From assembly GCA_965214615.1 (NCBI GenBank), contig OZ243952.1, positions 248,001-312,000 of the forward strand: a stretch of DNA of 64,000 bases, given 5' to 3'. This stretch comes from CBDAUN01 sp965214615. Lineage in GTDB: Bacteria; Pseudomonadota; Gammaproteobacteria; Arenicellales; JAJDZL01. The notes beneath the pieces were generated by a model, which saw nothing but the letters and a program-made list of their open reading frames with translations, searched no databases and was not told the origin of the DNA. This document shows, piece by piece, positions 10,009 through 18,642 of the stretch; the first letter of the stretch is position 1, and each line of letters starts with the position of its first letter. A program made the translations under genes and the position numbers.

Positions 10009-12080
10009 GGATTGACTTCTCGGCGATAGCAGAATTAGCTCAATGGAACAAAATGGGTCCTGAGGCAGAACGTCTCGCACAAACACTAGAGGACGAAAAA
10101 TTTCCAGGCGCGGTCATACCAGCATTCCAGTCTGATAACAATCCAGTTTTCTACGCACTTGCACAAAATGGACCCGAATGGCGACGCTTGCAACCGATGT
10201 TATTTGCATTCGTGGGTCCAACACTGACAGATTTCGAAGGTGCGTTGACGCAACTCGACGAGAGTGAGCCAATCGAGAGTTACTTGGCTACGATCGAACT
10301 ATATGCGGTTTCTGTCTTACGACCAGCCACATCCGTTAAAGCAACGAATATGGCGTTGCGATCCCTCGCGGCATTGCAACGTTTGCTATTGCTCGCCCCA
10401 GATCTAACTGTTTCGCAAAGTGGATCAACTTCAATTTTGCTTGCGCGTCTTCAGGATGCAGTAAATGGTGGAGACTTTGGGGTAGTATGGAGAACATACA
10501 ACACGTTGAAGAACGAACTTCGTCTTGATGCTCGGAACCTGTTGCAACTAGAGTTCCAAATACATGCAGCAGCAGGTGATTGGAAAAAGATCCGAAAGCA
10601 CCCTAATTTCGAACTTGCTTGTTCGATGAGACCAGCACCGATAACAGCAGTAGTATTGTTGGAAACCATGTACTGGAGCCATTTTCAGGAGAAAACGGAA
10701 CACAGTGGGTCTTCTTTGGATGAAAACGTTATGGATGCATGTCGCTCTTTGCTTGCATGTGTAAGGCAAAGCGCGTCGCCACTGGTAGCACGGATAAAGG
10801 AGCATGTGTTACCCAGTACCAATTTATCCGAAGAACCTGTCACCGGTGTTACCGAACACAGAGTCGGTCATAGATCCCACGCAGTTTTTCGTGGAGAGCA
10901 GACCGATACAAGCAACCCTGTTGACTGTGTAAAAGCTGCTTTCCTCGCATTTGCTAATAGGACAGACGATGACGAATTCTCAATAGAAGAGGCATTAAAA
11001 TCATACCAACGTTTAGGGAAGAATGAGCAGAGAACGCTATTGGTGCAACCGAAATTTAAGGCCATATGGTCCGAAATTCAGGGAAGCATTAGTACCTGTT
11101 TACCACCAATAAACTGGACCGAATGGTTGAATTGTCTCAATAACCCAGAATTCAATTCAAGCGAGTCTGCTAGAACTGCGTTAGGAAAATGGAGTCTTAC
11201 AGGCGAGTCTTTGGGTCCAGTTTATTCTCGTAATCTCGTAAGAGCGATTGAGGACGTGCCTGAAGGCATAGCAGGTGAACGGCTTGACCAATCGCTTCCG
11301 TATTTGGTGGAATGGATTGTTGCCGATCCTCAATGGCCTAGGGCTTCCCTTTGTCCTGTTTACTTAACACTCCTTACGCGGATCGCGTTGACGACACGTC
11401 GTGGTGAAAAGACAATAAAGTCAACGGCTCTGTTGCTTGAAAGCGCACTACGTTGCGGGTTGAGTGTATCGGAGTATCGTGATGTCATGGATGCAATTGT
11501 CTTAATGACCTCGGAGGGGTTCAGCAAGCACACAGCTTACGATATGTTCGAATTTGCTGAGATTGCTTCGGATTTTCCGACAAAGGATGAGGCGGCCTTG
11601 AATAATGCTACAACGGCGGTGGCCAATGCAGCACACAGCCGTCTAGACCGGTTGACTGAAGGTCAACGCTTGGTCTTTTTACATTTCTCCTCCCAAATTG
11701 GCTGGACATATGAGTCGGATGAGCCTGTTTCTGTGACTGGTGAAGATAGAATCGCGGGTACTCTCTCGAATTTGTCGATTGGAATTTATACACTCACGGA
11801 ATCGGCAGGTCGCAAAGCTCGCGAAGTTCTAACGTCGATCGCGCCAGGCATCACAATTGAACTTAATCACGATAGTACAGCGACTTCGGCACTTGGAGCA
11901 TTAGTAGCACGTGCTGATATTTTTGTTGTTGCTTGGGCTTCGGCAAAACACGCGGCTACTCACTTTATCAAGTCTAAGCGAGGTTCCAAGCCGTTGATCT
12001 ACGCTGCGGGGAGAGGCGCTAGCAGTTTGATTCGAGCAATTGAGGAATACGCCATGCAAGTTAGAAAACAAACGTCATGA
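9999..12080 (+). CDS. dpdD: DpdD candidate, last gene of the Dpd restriction operon
   Basis: A 693-residue protein if translation starts at the ATG at 9999. That start has a good ribosome site (AAAGGAG at 9985-9991, seven bases away). An in-frame GTG at 9981 lacks one and is less likely. The long middle part is helical and repeat-like. The last 110 residues look like a small alpha/beta fold (LSIGIYTLTESAGRKA, then ADIFVVAWASAKHAATHFI), in which the AWASAKH segment suggests recognition of a ligand or partner. No known catalytic motif is seen. The name follows from gene order next to dpdK; the sequence alone does not prove it. It converges with the preQ0 transporter gene, 86 bases away. Confidence 0.55.
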   Translation: MGMRIDFSAIAELAQWNKMGPEAERLAQTLEDEKFPGAVIPAFQSDNNPVFYALAQNGPEWRRLQPMLFAFVGPTLTDFEGALTQLDESEPIESYLATIELYAVSVLRPATSVKATNMALRSLAALQRLLLLAPDLTVSQSGSTSILLARLQDAVNGGDFGVVWRTYNTLKNELRLDARNLLQLEFQIHAAAGDWKKIRKHPNFELACSMRPAPITAVVLLETMYWSHFQEKTEHSGSSLDENVMDACRSLLACVRQSASPLVARIKEHVLPSTNLSEEPVTGVTEHRVGHRSHAVFRGEQTDTSNPVDCVKAAFLAFANRTDDDEFSIEEALKSYQRLGKNEQRTLLVQPKFKAIWSEIQGSISTCLPPINWTEWLNCLNNPEFNSSESARTALGKWSLTGESLGPVYSRNLVRAIEDVPEGIAGERLDQSLPYLVEWIVADPQWPRASLCPVYLTLLTRIALTTRRGEKTIKSTALLLESALRCGLSVSEYRDVMDAIVLMTSEGFSKHTAYDMFEFAEIASDFPTKDEAALNNATTAVANAAHSRLDRLTEGQRLVFLHFSSQIGWTYESDEPVSVTGEDRIAGTLSNLSIGIYTLTESAGRKAREVLTSIAPGITIELNHDSTATSALGALVARADIFVVAWASAKHAATHFIKSKRGSKPLIYAAGRGASSLIRAIEEYAMQVRKQTS

Positions 12081-12166
12081 GCAATCTATCGTGGATTCTA
12101 TAGCACGAATTTATCCTCGAACTTTCCACAGATTGGGTTGATGCCTGAGGTGTTTTCTTCGCTATC

Positions 12167-12712
12167 TTATCGATTCACTTCGAGTTTTTGGTATTTTCGC
12201 ATCAAGTGAATTACGGGTAAAGCAGCAAGAACCATCCAAGCTTTGCCGACAATTTGACCGGCAATAAAGTCTAAACTACCGAAAGCGAGGTACAGGAATA
12301 TCGCGCTGTCTATAACCAGACCCACTACACTGCTGGCGAAGACCGCAAGAACGAGCCCTTTTCTCTGCAGAGGCGTATAGACAGCGAGATCAGCAAGTTC
12401 TGACAGCAAGAATGCTGTCGCGGATGCCACTACGAGCGCAGGCGGTGCAAAGAAAGCTGAGAGTACAGCTCCAACCAGAATAGCGCTCGCCGCCCACTTA
12501 ACTCCCAGAGTGCGTTGCACTAAATCCCTTAGTACCAACGCAAGGCCGATCATGAGGACGCCGCTAGGTGCGGTAAGATTTGGCGCGACAGGAATGATAC
12601 ATGGGCCTTGCGGAATACATTGTGTACCAACATTGCCAATCAGCCAATTCGCAACGGGAATACATAAAGCAAACGTGCCAAGATAGAAATAGCCTTGTGT
12701 TCGAGTTGCCAT
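12167..12712 (-). CDS. yhhQ: YhhQ/VUT-family queuosine precursor (preQ0) transporter
   Basis: A 181-residue integral membrane protein with five to six hydrophobic helices and the VUT-family pattern. That pattern is an early TAPSG segment followed by a helix ending in LRDLVQRTLG, a SELADLAVYTPL segment in the middle, and a final helix with GKAWM. Members of this family import preQ0 or preQ1. Here the gene is the last of the dpdA-dpdB-queC operon, 15 bases after queC, so it most likely supplies preQ0 for DNA modification. A housekeeping copy for tRNA queuosine may exist elsewhere; I cannot tell. Its presence inside a dpd cluster, beside the synthase for the same base, is notable. Confidence 0.85.
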   Translation of the reverse strand: MATRTQGYFYLGTFALCIPVANWLIGNVGTQCIPQGPCIIPVAPNLTAPSGVLMIGLALVLRDLVQRTLGVKWAASAILVGAVLSAFFAPPALVVASATAFLLSELADLAVYTPLQRKGLVLAVFASSVVGLVIDSAIFLYLAFGSLDFIAGQIVGKAWMVLAALPVIHLMRKYQKLEVNR

Positions 12713-12727
12713 ATGTGAGCCCCTAAT

Positions 12728-13456
12728 TTAAACGATTTGTTCCGATCCGATTGACCAATTTGGTTGTTGATTGAGAAAAGCGTTCCAACCAATTGCCCTC
12801 AGTTCGCAGGCTGGGCAGTTACTACATCCATATCCCCATTCATGCAGTATCGATCGCTCAGCTTTGTAGCATGTATGGGTTTCTCTATTGATGATATTGA
12901 CCAATCGAGCGCCTCCCAACTCATAAGCGAGGTTCCAAGTTGCACATTTATCGATATGCATCAGTGGTGTGTGAAATTCGTACCGTTTTTCCATTCCAAG
13001 CCTGGCCGCTACTTGTAGAGCCTTGATTGTATCGTCCTTGCAGTCCGGATAACCCGAGAAATCTGTTTCGCACATTCCGCCCACAATGTGCTCTGCATTT
13101 CGACGGTAGCCAACGGCTGCTGACAATATAAAGAACAACAGGTTTCGGCCTGGAACGAATGTGTTGGGCAGTCCTGTACTATCGAATTCAATCTCGCATT
13201 CCCGGGTTAGCGCAGTGTCACTGATTTCCCCGAATGCGCTCAGATCAACTATGTGATCCAAACCGAGTCGGTGGGCCCATAGTGGAAAGGAATTCTTGAG
13301 TTGTGTTAAAAATGACTTCCGCACTTCAAGTTCTACGGCATGAGTTTGTCCATAATCGAAAGAGATAGTTTCTACGTGTTCAAATTTCTCTAATGCCCAA
13401 GCTAGACATGTTGCCGAATCCTGGCCTCCCGAAAACATTACTATGGCTTTGCCCAT
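12728..13456 (-). CDS. queC: QueC, 7-cyano-7-deazaguanine (preQ0) synthase
   Basis: A 242-residue PP-loop enzyme that turns 7-carboxy-7-deazaguanine, ammonia and ATP into preQ0. The PP-loop SGGQDS is at residues 9-14 and the zinc-binding cysteine group (CSNCPAC preceded by an upstream Cys) is near residues 210-217, both intact. GRNLLFF and HTPLMH are also family-typical. It starts 18 bases after dpdB and belongs to the modification operon, so it serves the Dpd pathway. No queD, queE or folE is visible in the window, so the earlier steps must be supplied by genes elsewhere. Confidence 0.93.
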   Translation of the reverse strand: MGKAIVMFSGGQDSATCLAWALEKFEHVETISFDYGQTHAVELEVRKSFLTQLKNSFPLWAHRLGLDHIVDLSAFGEISDTALTRECEIEFDSTGLPNTFVPGRNLLFFILSAAVGYRRNAEHIVGGMCETDFSGYPDCKDDTIKALQVAARLGMEKRYEFHTPLMHIDKCATWNLAYELGGARLVNIINRETHTCYKAERSILHEWGYGCSNCPACELRAIGWNAFLNQQPNWSIGSEQIV

Positions 13457-13474
13457 TACTGCAATGCCTCAGAA

Positions 13475-14614
13475 TCAATTTAACAAGGTCGATTGCTTGA
13501 AAGAAATGGAATGTGCAATGTCAAGTTCACTTCCTGATCGCACTCCCTGGTCACGAACAATCCGCACTAGATAATTGCTAAGCATTCGAATGTCAGGTGG
13601 CGTGTTTTGTAACTGGTTCCAAGGTCGCCGTTCTTCTTTTCCAAAAACCCAGGTTCCAGAAGTCCAGGCACAGAGACCATCAGTCGTTAGACAACGGAGA
13701 GTGTCTCGAAAGTCAGAACGTGTTCGAGCGCCATGTAGGGCATATGCCATTTCCATAGCATAACCTAGGGAAATGATGCCAACGCTGTGCTTAAGGCGAG
13801 ATGTTCGCGGGCCCAAACCTATCCATGCTTCTGGAAACAATTCCATTACAGCATCGTAGAAGTCGACAAGGAGTTTAAGCGACTCGATGTCTGCGTCTCT
13901 TTTCTTCGCGATATCTCGGAGGGCTCCATTGGATCGAGAGTTCATGACAACGCGTTGAATGGCATTGCTCGAAATTGATCCCGAAGGATTAGTATGTTGT
14001 TTGATTTCACCGCACAACGCGTGCTGTTGATCCGTGTGTTGTCCCCAATAATTCAATTGGGTTGTAATTTCCGCTGCGAACGCACGAGCAGCCATACGAC
14101 TGGGGAGTCCTGATACCGTGGGCAATAGTTCGTAAATGAGTTCTTTCGGAAGTGGTCGTGTATTGTTGACTAGGATAAACTGCCTACGTAACTCCTCTTC
14201 GTTTTTGCAGACAAGTGCAGTTACAAAAACCTGAAAATTCTTGCGCGATAACCTTTGAAGCGCTGATAATCGTTGTTGTCCGTCCACAATCTGACCATGG
14301 GGAACGTCTGAGATTTCGATCTTTACCTCGACGACGTTGTCTTGAATACTATGCACTTCGACACCATCCACGAATGCTAGAACTACAGAGTTTGGCAAAA
14401 CGGCGTCGTCCTTCTTCAGATAGTCTTGAATTTCATTGATATGCCGAGCGACTTGAGGTCGTTGAAAGCCGAATAATTCTCCTTGTTTGTTGCGTCCGGC
14501 CCGTTCTATTCTAGCCATCTGCATTATCTCTTTTGCACTAGCAACGAAGGCAAAAACGATGTGTGATTTACTTTGCCTCGCGCAAATGGCCTTATATTTA
14601 AGACAGTTAACCAT
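13475..14614 (-). CDS. dpdB: DpdB, DGQHR/ParB-like partner of the DNA transglycosylase
   Basis: A 379-residue protein of the DGQHR-domain family, distantly related to ParB/Srx and DndB. The signature is at about residues 111-115 (DGQQR), preceded by GFQRPQVARHI and followed by FILVNNTRPLP, all typical. DpdB works with DpdA and ATP to place preQ0 into DNA. I place the start at the ATG at 14614, two bases after the dpdA stop, because the following residues (LKYKAICARQ ... FAFVASAKEIMQMA) match the usual N-terminal half of the domain. A longer frame reaching 14665 would overlap dpdA, and a shorter one from 14518 would cut the domain. Confidence 0.88.
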   Translation of the reverse strand: MVNCLKYKAICARQSKSHIVFAFVASAKEIMQMARIERAGRNKQGELFGFQRPQVARHINEIQDYLKKDDAVLPNSVVLAFVDGVEVHSIQDNVVEVKIEISDVPHGQIVDGQQRLSALQRLSRKNFQVFVTALVCKNEEELRRQFILVNNTRPLPKELIYELLPTVSGLPSRMAARAFAAEITTQLNYWGQHTDQQHALCGEIKQHTNPSGSISSNAIQRVVMNSRSNGALRDIAKKRDADIESLKLLVDFYDAVMELFPEAWIGLGPRTSRLKHSVGIISLGYAMEMAYALHGARTRSDFRDTLRCLTTDGLCAWTSGTWVFGKEERRPWNQLQNTPPDIRMLSNYLVRIVRDQGVRSGSELDIAHSISFKQSTLLN

Positions 14615-14615
14615 G

Positions 14616-15902
14616 TTATTTTGCTGCGTTAATTCGTTTAAGATGTTTGAAGTAGGCTTGCACATTATGAATGCCGCGTCGCTTGTTTCGATTGCTTGCT
14701 CGAAAAACGATCACCTCTATTCCTGAATGAATGCACACTTCACAATCACACGATTGCCAAGGTCGATCGTTCAGAGTCCGTTGATAACGTTGCCGCAGGT
14801 TGTTAAGTTTTCGAGTTTCACTCTCTGTGTGTCCGTCGTCTCGACCAATTGCCAATGGAGCGGTATACGACATGACAGCCTCAAGGGCTTCATCGGCACT
14901 GGCTTCATTGCAATCATACGATCTCAATACCTTCAAGGCGTACGCTTCACGAGCTTGTAAGTTTTCTTGGGAATAGACGCCCTTTTTTGCTAGATCTTTC
15001 AAATCGTTGTTTTCGATTGCTTGAGGGATGCGAACAGCCGAATAATATTCTAGGCCACCCTCGGGCTTCAGGAAGAAATAGTTACGATATGGGTCTTTAA
15101 ACGCGCGGATTAGAGGAGATGTTGAGTCGAAACTGGTGATCAGATGCCGAAATGAACCGATTTCTTCGGCTTTAGCAAATCCAAGAATGTGAATATCAAT
15201 TTCATTTCCAATTGCGTTCCGAATTGCCTCAAGCGCCCCCAATATTTGAGTCGAGCGCAATGGAACCATCCCACCAATAGCAATGTAGGTGTAGCCCATC
15301 TGTTTTAGTCTTTGAGCTGAAATGGCCATCGATTCTGGAGACCACCCCTGTACCACTCCCATTGGAACAAAATTCTGGCCAAGCCGTTTGCTTCGCTTTA
15401 AAAAGTCTTCTGCATTTTCCAGTGTGATGTCACGCCTACGGCGATTTTCTTCGAGTTGTGCGCTATCTAAATCATCGTTTCCGTTTTCAATGAAATCGAA
15501 AATGACATGGTCAATCGAACAACCGTGAGTAAATTGGCCATCTCCGTAAAAATCTACAATCTCTTCAGTGGTATATGGAGGGGTATCGAGCGTGTGATAT
15601 GAAAAGGCTCCGCAATCGCCGAACATTAATGAACCGGGATATCGATCTTCGTGATACCTCAGGAACTCTCTTGCTCCCACTCGTCTAAATCGCATAGCTT
15701 GACTCTCAGAGTACTTGCCTGAGATTCGGCGACTTCCAACGATGGCGTGTGAAACGAGCATTCCATCATATGGTGCATAACCGAGCATTTCGTGCGGGAA
15801 CGAGTCATCCCAATACGGCTCTCGATCTGGTGGAGAACGATCTGTTGTAAAGTTATACTGTGGATCAACGAAGTCGAGGCTGTCAGCAAATATGAATTTC
15901 AT
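14616..15902 (-). CDS. dpdA: DpdA, DNA guanine transglycosylase
   Basis: A 428-residue paralogue of tRNA-guanine transglycosylase that exchanges guanine in DNA for preQ0. Seen in the sequence are the substrate-binding aspartate in FGDCGAFSY (Asp96), a second conserved aspartate in SIDHVIFDF (Asp131), the GVVQGW strand near residue 184 and the glycine pair in YIAIGGMVPL, all arranged as in a TIM-barrel transglycosylase. The C-terminus carries cysteines (CDCEVC plus a following His) that can form the family's zinc site. It is the first gene of the minus-strand operon dpdA-dpdB-queC-yhhQ. Its presence with dpdB defines the Dpd modification module. Confidence 0.92.
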   Translation of the reverse strand: MKFIFADSLDFVDPQYNFTTDRSPPDREPYWDDSFPHEMLGYAPYDGMLVSHAIVGSRRISGKYSESQAMRFRRVGAREFLRYHEDRYPGSLMFGDCGAFSYHTLDTPPYTTEEIVDFYGDGQFTHGCSIDHVIFDFIENGNDDLDSAQLEENRRRRDITLENAEDFLKRSKRLGQNFVPMGVVQGWSPESMAISAQRLKQMGYTYIAIGGMVPLRSTQILGALEAIRNAIGNEIDIHILGFAKAEEIGSFRHLITSFDSTSPLIRAFKDPYRNYFFLKPEGGLEYYSAVRIPQAIENNDLKDLAKKGVYSQENLQAREAYALKVLRSYDCNEASADEALEAVMSYTAPLAIGRDDGHTESETRKLNNLRQRYQRTLNDRPWQSCDCEVCIHSGIEVIVFRASNRNKRRGIHNVQAYFKHLKRINAAK

Positions 15903-16241
15903 AACTCAGCATACACTTCAATTGATCAAATAATCCCGTTAAATTGATGATGAGAAATATGTTCTGAGTGAAATTCCAAGCTAAACTCTGATTGATGGAA
16001 ACTCGAATGTTACCAATTCGTTGTGTTTCTATCTGATTTCGCGGAGGCAATCGCTTATGGGAAATACCGCAACATCAGGTAGAGCCAATTCGCCAAAAAA
16101 CTGTCCGTTTAACAAATCCAACAACAGTCATCTTGATGTGTCGCTTCTATATCCACGTCGAAATTAAAGTGCTCAGACTTTGAGAAGCGTCTCAGATTGC
16201 GAATGAAAATTTCCTTGTATTTACATTTATATATGATAAAT
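15903..16241. promoter_or_regulatory. AT-rich intergenic region upstream of dpdA
   Basis: About 340 bases without a gene separate dpdA from the DUF6884-like gene; both genes are read leftwards. The promoter of the dpdA operon must lie here. I see no convincing pair of -35 and -10 boxes at a good spacing and no clear operator palindrome. Confidence 0.4.
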
Positions 16242-17210
16242 TCAACATTTGTTCTTTTCTTTGGCGATTTTTTGAAACAGGTCCCTGAATCGGTTCTGTT
16301 CGCATGCGCGTCCTGAGTCTCTAAGCGATCGAAGGCATGCGTTCAATCGACCGTTGGATTGACTCCAGGTGTCTGAAATGAATGCGATAATTTCGTCATT
16401 AGTCTGACGTATACGATTTGGTTTTTCTGGGAGAGTCCAACTTGCCATAATTGATTCGAGACACGCTTTGTCTTCCGTTAGGTCTACGCCTTTGATCAAA
16501 CCATCTCTCAAACAACGCGCGTAGTGATGCAATGCGCGGCAAGAAAAGTCTGACATCGTGCCCCTTATGGGGCTATTAGGTCCATCAAGTCGATTGTCGT
16601 ACGGCATTATATTGGCATTCAATTCAGGGGGAACTGGCGACCTTTTTCCAGCGCAGAAAATCCTTAAACGACGCTTCGTTTTTTCGGTCAGTTTTTGTAG
16701 ATCGTCTGCGATAAGGTGCCCATATCCTGTCGAAAGTGAAATCAAAATCAAATCTGGCTTCATTTTTTTCAGCAAAGATCTAAGGTTAGTGTTGGCCTGT
16801 GTATACGTACCAAGTGCTTGCCACCAAGCGTTGGGCGACCATTCGGATTTACGAATATTGCGGTTGATGGAGTCAACTTGTCCGGAAGTAACGGTCAAAC
16901 TGTATGGTGCAATTTCATCATTTTCTGATACAAGACCGTAGCCGGCTGAAATTACAAAAATTATTCCATTGATACATTCCGCCGCAAATTTTCCTTCTCG
17001 ATACGCTCGACCACAGTAAACCTGCTCTGGACGATGCTTAGTAGATGCATCCCTTAAACATTCCCCCCAAGCTTTTGCAACGACTTCAATATTGCCTGAA
17101 ACCAAATTTTGTGCGCACATAGAAGGTTCAGGGGAAAGTCGCTTACGGCTTGAACAGGGAATACAAACAACGACCCGAAGACTACATTTTGATGTAAATG
17201 AATTCGTCAT
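16242..17210 (-). CDS. DUF6884/YaaA-like protein, possible DpdC-equivalent
   Basis: A 322-residue protein from the ATG at 17210; an upstream in-frame TTG at 17219 is less likely. The N-terminal half matches the DUF6884 pattern: CIPCSSRKR near residue 16, then YCGRAYREGKFA, a hydrophobic strand, SAGYGLV and a PYSLT segment. This fold is related to YaaA/DUF328-type proteins and recurs beside deazaguanine and other nucleic-acid modification genes. DpdC, which converts DNA preQ0 to the amide form, is the one modification gene otherwise missing here, so this gene is a candidate for that step. The assignment is inference. The C-terminal 100 residues are basic and helical. It is the last gene of the AT-rich island. 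Confidence 0.6.
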   Translation of the reverse strand: MTNSFTSKCSLRVVVCIPCSSRKRLSPEPSMCAQNLVSGNIEVVAKAWGECLRDASTKHRPEQVYCGRAYREGKFAAECINGIIFVISAGYGLVSENDEIAPYSLTVTSGQVDSINRNIRKSEWSPNAWWQALGTYTQANTNLRSLLKKMKPDLILISLSTGYGHLIADDLQKLTEKTKRRLRIFCAGKRSPVPPELNANIMPYDNRLDGPNSPIRGTMSDFSCRALHHYARCLRDGLIKGVDLTEDKACLESIMASWTLPEKPNRIRQTNDEIIAFISDTWSQSNGRLNACLRSLRDSGRACEQNRFRDLFQKIAKEKNKC

Positions 17211-17233
17211 AAATTTCAATTTGGAAACATCAA

Positions 17234-17503
17234 TTAAGTTTGAAGTGGCGATGTTGCATCCGGCAAGATTTCTAGGGTGGTAGTCTGAAACTCAACGGTA
17301 AAAGAACAACTCGTTGCGTTGCGGTCCATTGCGCGAGATCGTCGTCTCCGGCTTGGAGTTCGTCCGCAATTTTCTCGATGCTCGCCCCTGCCTGCTTCGT
17401 TCTGCTCAACCAGCCAGTCCCAGAAGGCTGGGCAGATGTCGAAGCCGTAATGCAGATTCTTCGCCTGGATGAAGACGTGCGAATCGACAAGATAGTGCGT
17501 CAT
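17234..17503 (-). pseudogene. Broken DUF4411 (PIN-like) toxin gene
   Basis: The first 39 residues from the ATG at 17503 read MTHYLVDSHVFIQAKN then YYGFD-like HYGFDICPAFWDWL, the typical start of DUF4411 toxins. The match then jumps to the next frame (GASIEKIADELQAGDDDLAQW) and probably back again (SFTVEFQTTTLEI), so at least two frameshifts are present. The end is missing: the family is usually about 160 residues, and recognisable sequence stops near 17240, where the AT-rich dpd island begins. The start overlaps the stop of the antitoxin gene by four bases (ATGA), the normal layout of this toxin-antitoxin pair. Confidence 0.75.
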
Positions 17504-18642
17504 CTTAGTACTCCGGCTTCGTCCCCGAGTTTGTTGAAGGTCTTGGTCTTGCGCACCCCCAACATACGAAATGCGTCCCGGTAGAGGGTCTGGCCTTCGA
17601 GTGTGTTCACCACCAACGCGCGGGCGAACCGCCGCCCCACCCGTGCGACTGTCGTGCGATAAAAACCGCCGCCGCCGTTGCCTGTCTGGACAAGCTTGCG
17701 TATGCGTTGGTTTTCTTGCTTCCATGCAGCATCAAAGCACTTGCGATTCAACCATCCTGCATCGAGCAGGCAGCGCAGGATGACGAGCGTGCGGACTTTG
17801 AAAATGCGTGCCAGCCGGGACAGTGCGTCCGGGAGTAACTCGTTTCGTTGCAGAACGGATTGCAGGGCCTCCAACGGAACGAGAAGCTCGGTTGCTACCG
17901 CGTTGCACCATACTTCCTCGCGGCAGAATCCGTCTTCGGGCGCGGTCCGGAGATTCGACAGGGCGGATGCCCCAAGCCAGATGTGTACCAGCGAGAACAT
18001 CTGCGCCGCTTCAGTGTTCTTGCCGTTGACAAAGATCAGAGGAGCGAGTGGGTCACTCAGCGCGAAACCGCGAAACTCGCTAGGATCAAGACTTCGACTG
18101 GTATTACTCACCACGATTCCGCTCACCATAACCAGAACACCGGCTTTATCAGCCTGACGAATAAAGAGCCGGAGTGCATCGTTCCAAGTCGAGCATACTT
18201 GGCGGGCGGTAATATCGAATCCGAGTACCTCCCGAATCCCTGCTGCGACCGTCTCAGGAGAGGTATTGACCGAGGCGCTGCCAACGAAGTCGAGATCAGG
18301 TTCGCCGGTGATGCGTGCGAAATCTCGAAACCAACTCTGCCGCTCCTGACAGGCATAGATCATGTCCAGAAGATTCGGGCTGGGGTGCGTGATGGCATGT
18401 CCAGCGAAGGTGCGAAAGTCCGGAATCGGAACAGTTTCCTCTGGTGGTTCCGAGATGAAAAGGTAACCGACCGGCGCACGGGCGGCGCGTGCGAACGCCT
18501 CTACCTGCTTCAGCGTGGGCTGAGTTTGGCCATCTTCCCACTTCGGCAGCATCTTGAACTTCGCCGTAAGATCTTCCTGGGAAAATCCGGCGCGTTCGCG
18601 CGCCCAGCGAATAAGGTTCGGGTTGACGGGGGCTCGGATCAT
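17500..18642 (-). CDS. XRE-family ImmA/IrrE-type antitoxin with damaged metallopeptidase motif
   Basis: A 380-residue protein with an N-terminal helix-turn-helix (LIRWARERAGFSQEDLTAKF, residues about 10-29) followed by an ImmA/IrrE-like domain. These proteins are the usual partners of DUF4411 toxins. The expected HExxH motif is missing. Where relatives read like FTLAHELAHIWLG this one has FSLVHIWLG, as if four codons (AHEL) had been lost in frame. The HTH region looks intact, so DNA binding may remain although peptidase activity should not. It starts in the stop of an hsdS remnant (ATGA) and runs into the broken toxin gene. Confidence 0.8.
   Translation of the reverse strand: MIRAPVNPNLIRWARERAGFSQEDLTAKFKMLPKWEDGQTQPTLKQVEAFARAARAPVGYLFISEPPEETVPIPDFRTFAGHAITHPSPNLLDMIYACQERQSWFRDFARITGEPDLDFVGSASVNTSPETVAAGIREVLGFDITARQVCSTWNDALRLFIRQADKAGVLVMVSGIVVSNTSRSLDPSEFRGFALSDPLAPLIFVNGKNTEAAQMFSLVHIWLGASALSNLRTAPEDGFCREEVWCNAVATELLVPLEALQSVLQRNELLPDALSRLARIFKVRTLVILRCLLDAGWLNRKCFDAAWKQENQRIRKLVQTGNGGGGFYRTTVARVGRRFARALVVNTLEGQTLYRDAFRMLGVRKTKTFNKLGDEAGVLR

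Noticed and set aside
1..12080. A DISARM or BREX system, because of the large helicase, ATPase and PLD nuclease
   Set aside because: No methyltransferase, DUF1998 or alkaline phosphatase-like gene is present, and dpdA, dpdB and queC directly identify the Dpd system.
14519..14665. Alternative dpdB starts at 14665 and 14518
   Set aside because: The first overlaps dpdA by 50 bases and the second removes conserved N-terminal residues of the DGQHR domain. The ATG at 14614 fits both constraints.
15903..16241. A riboswitch (preQ1 type) in front of dpdA
   Set aside because: Pathway logic made this attractive, but I could not find the compact pseudoknot pattern with its A-rich tail.
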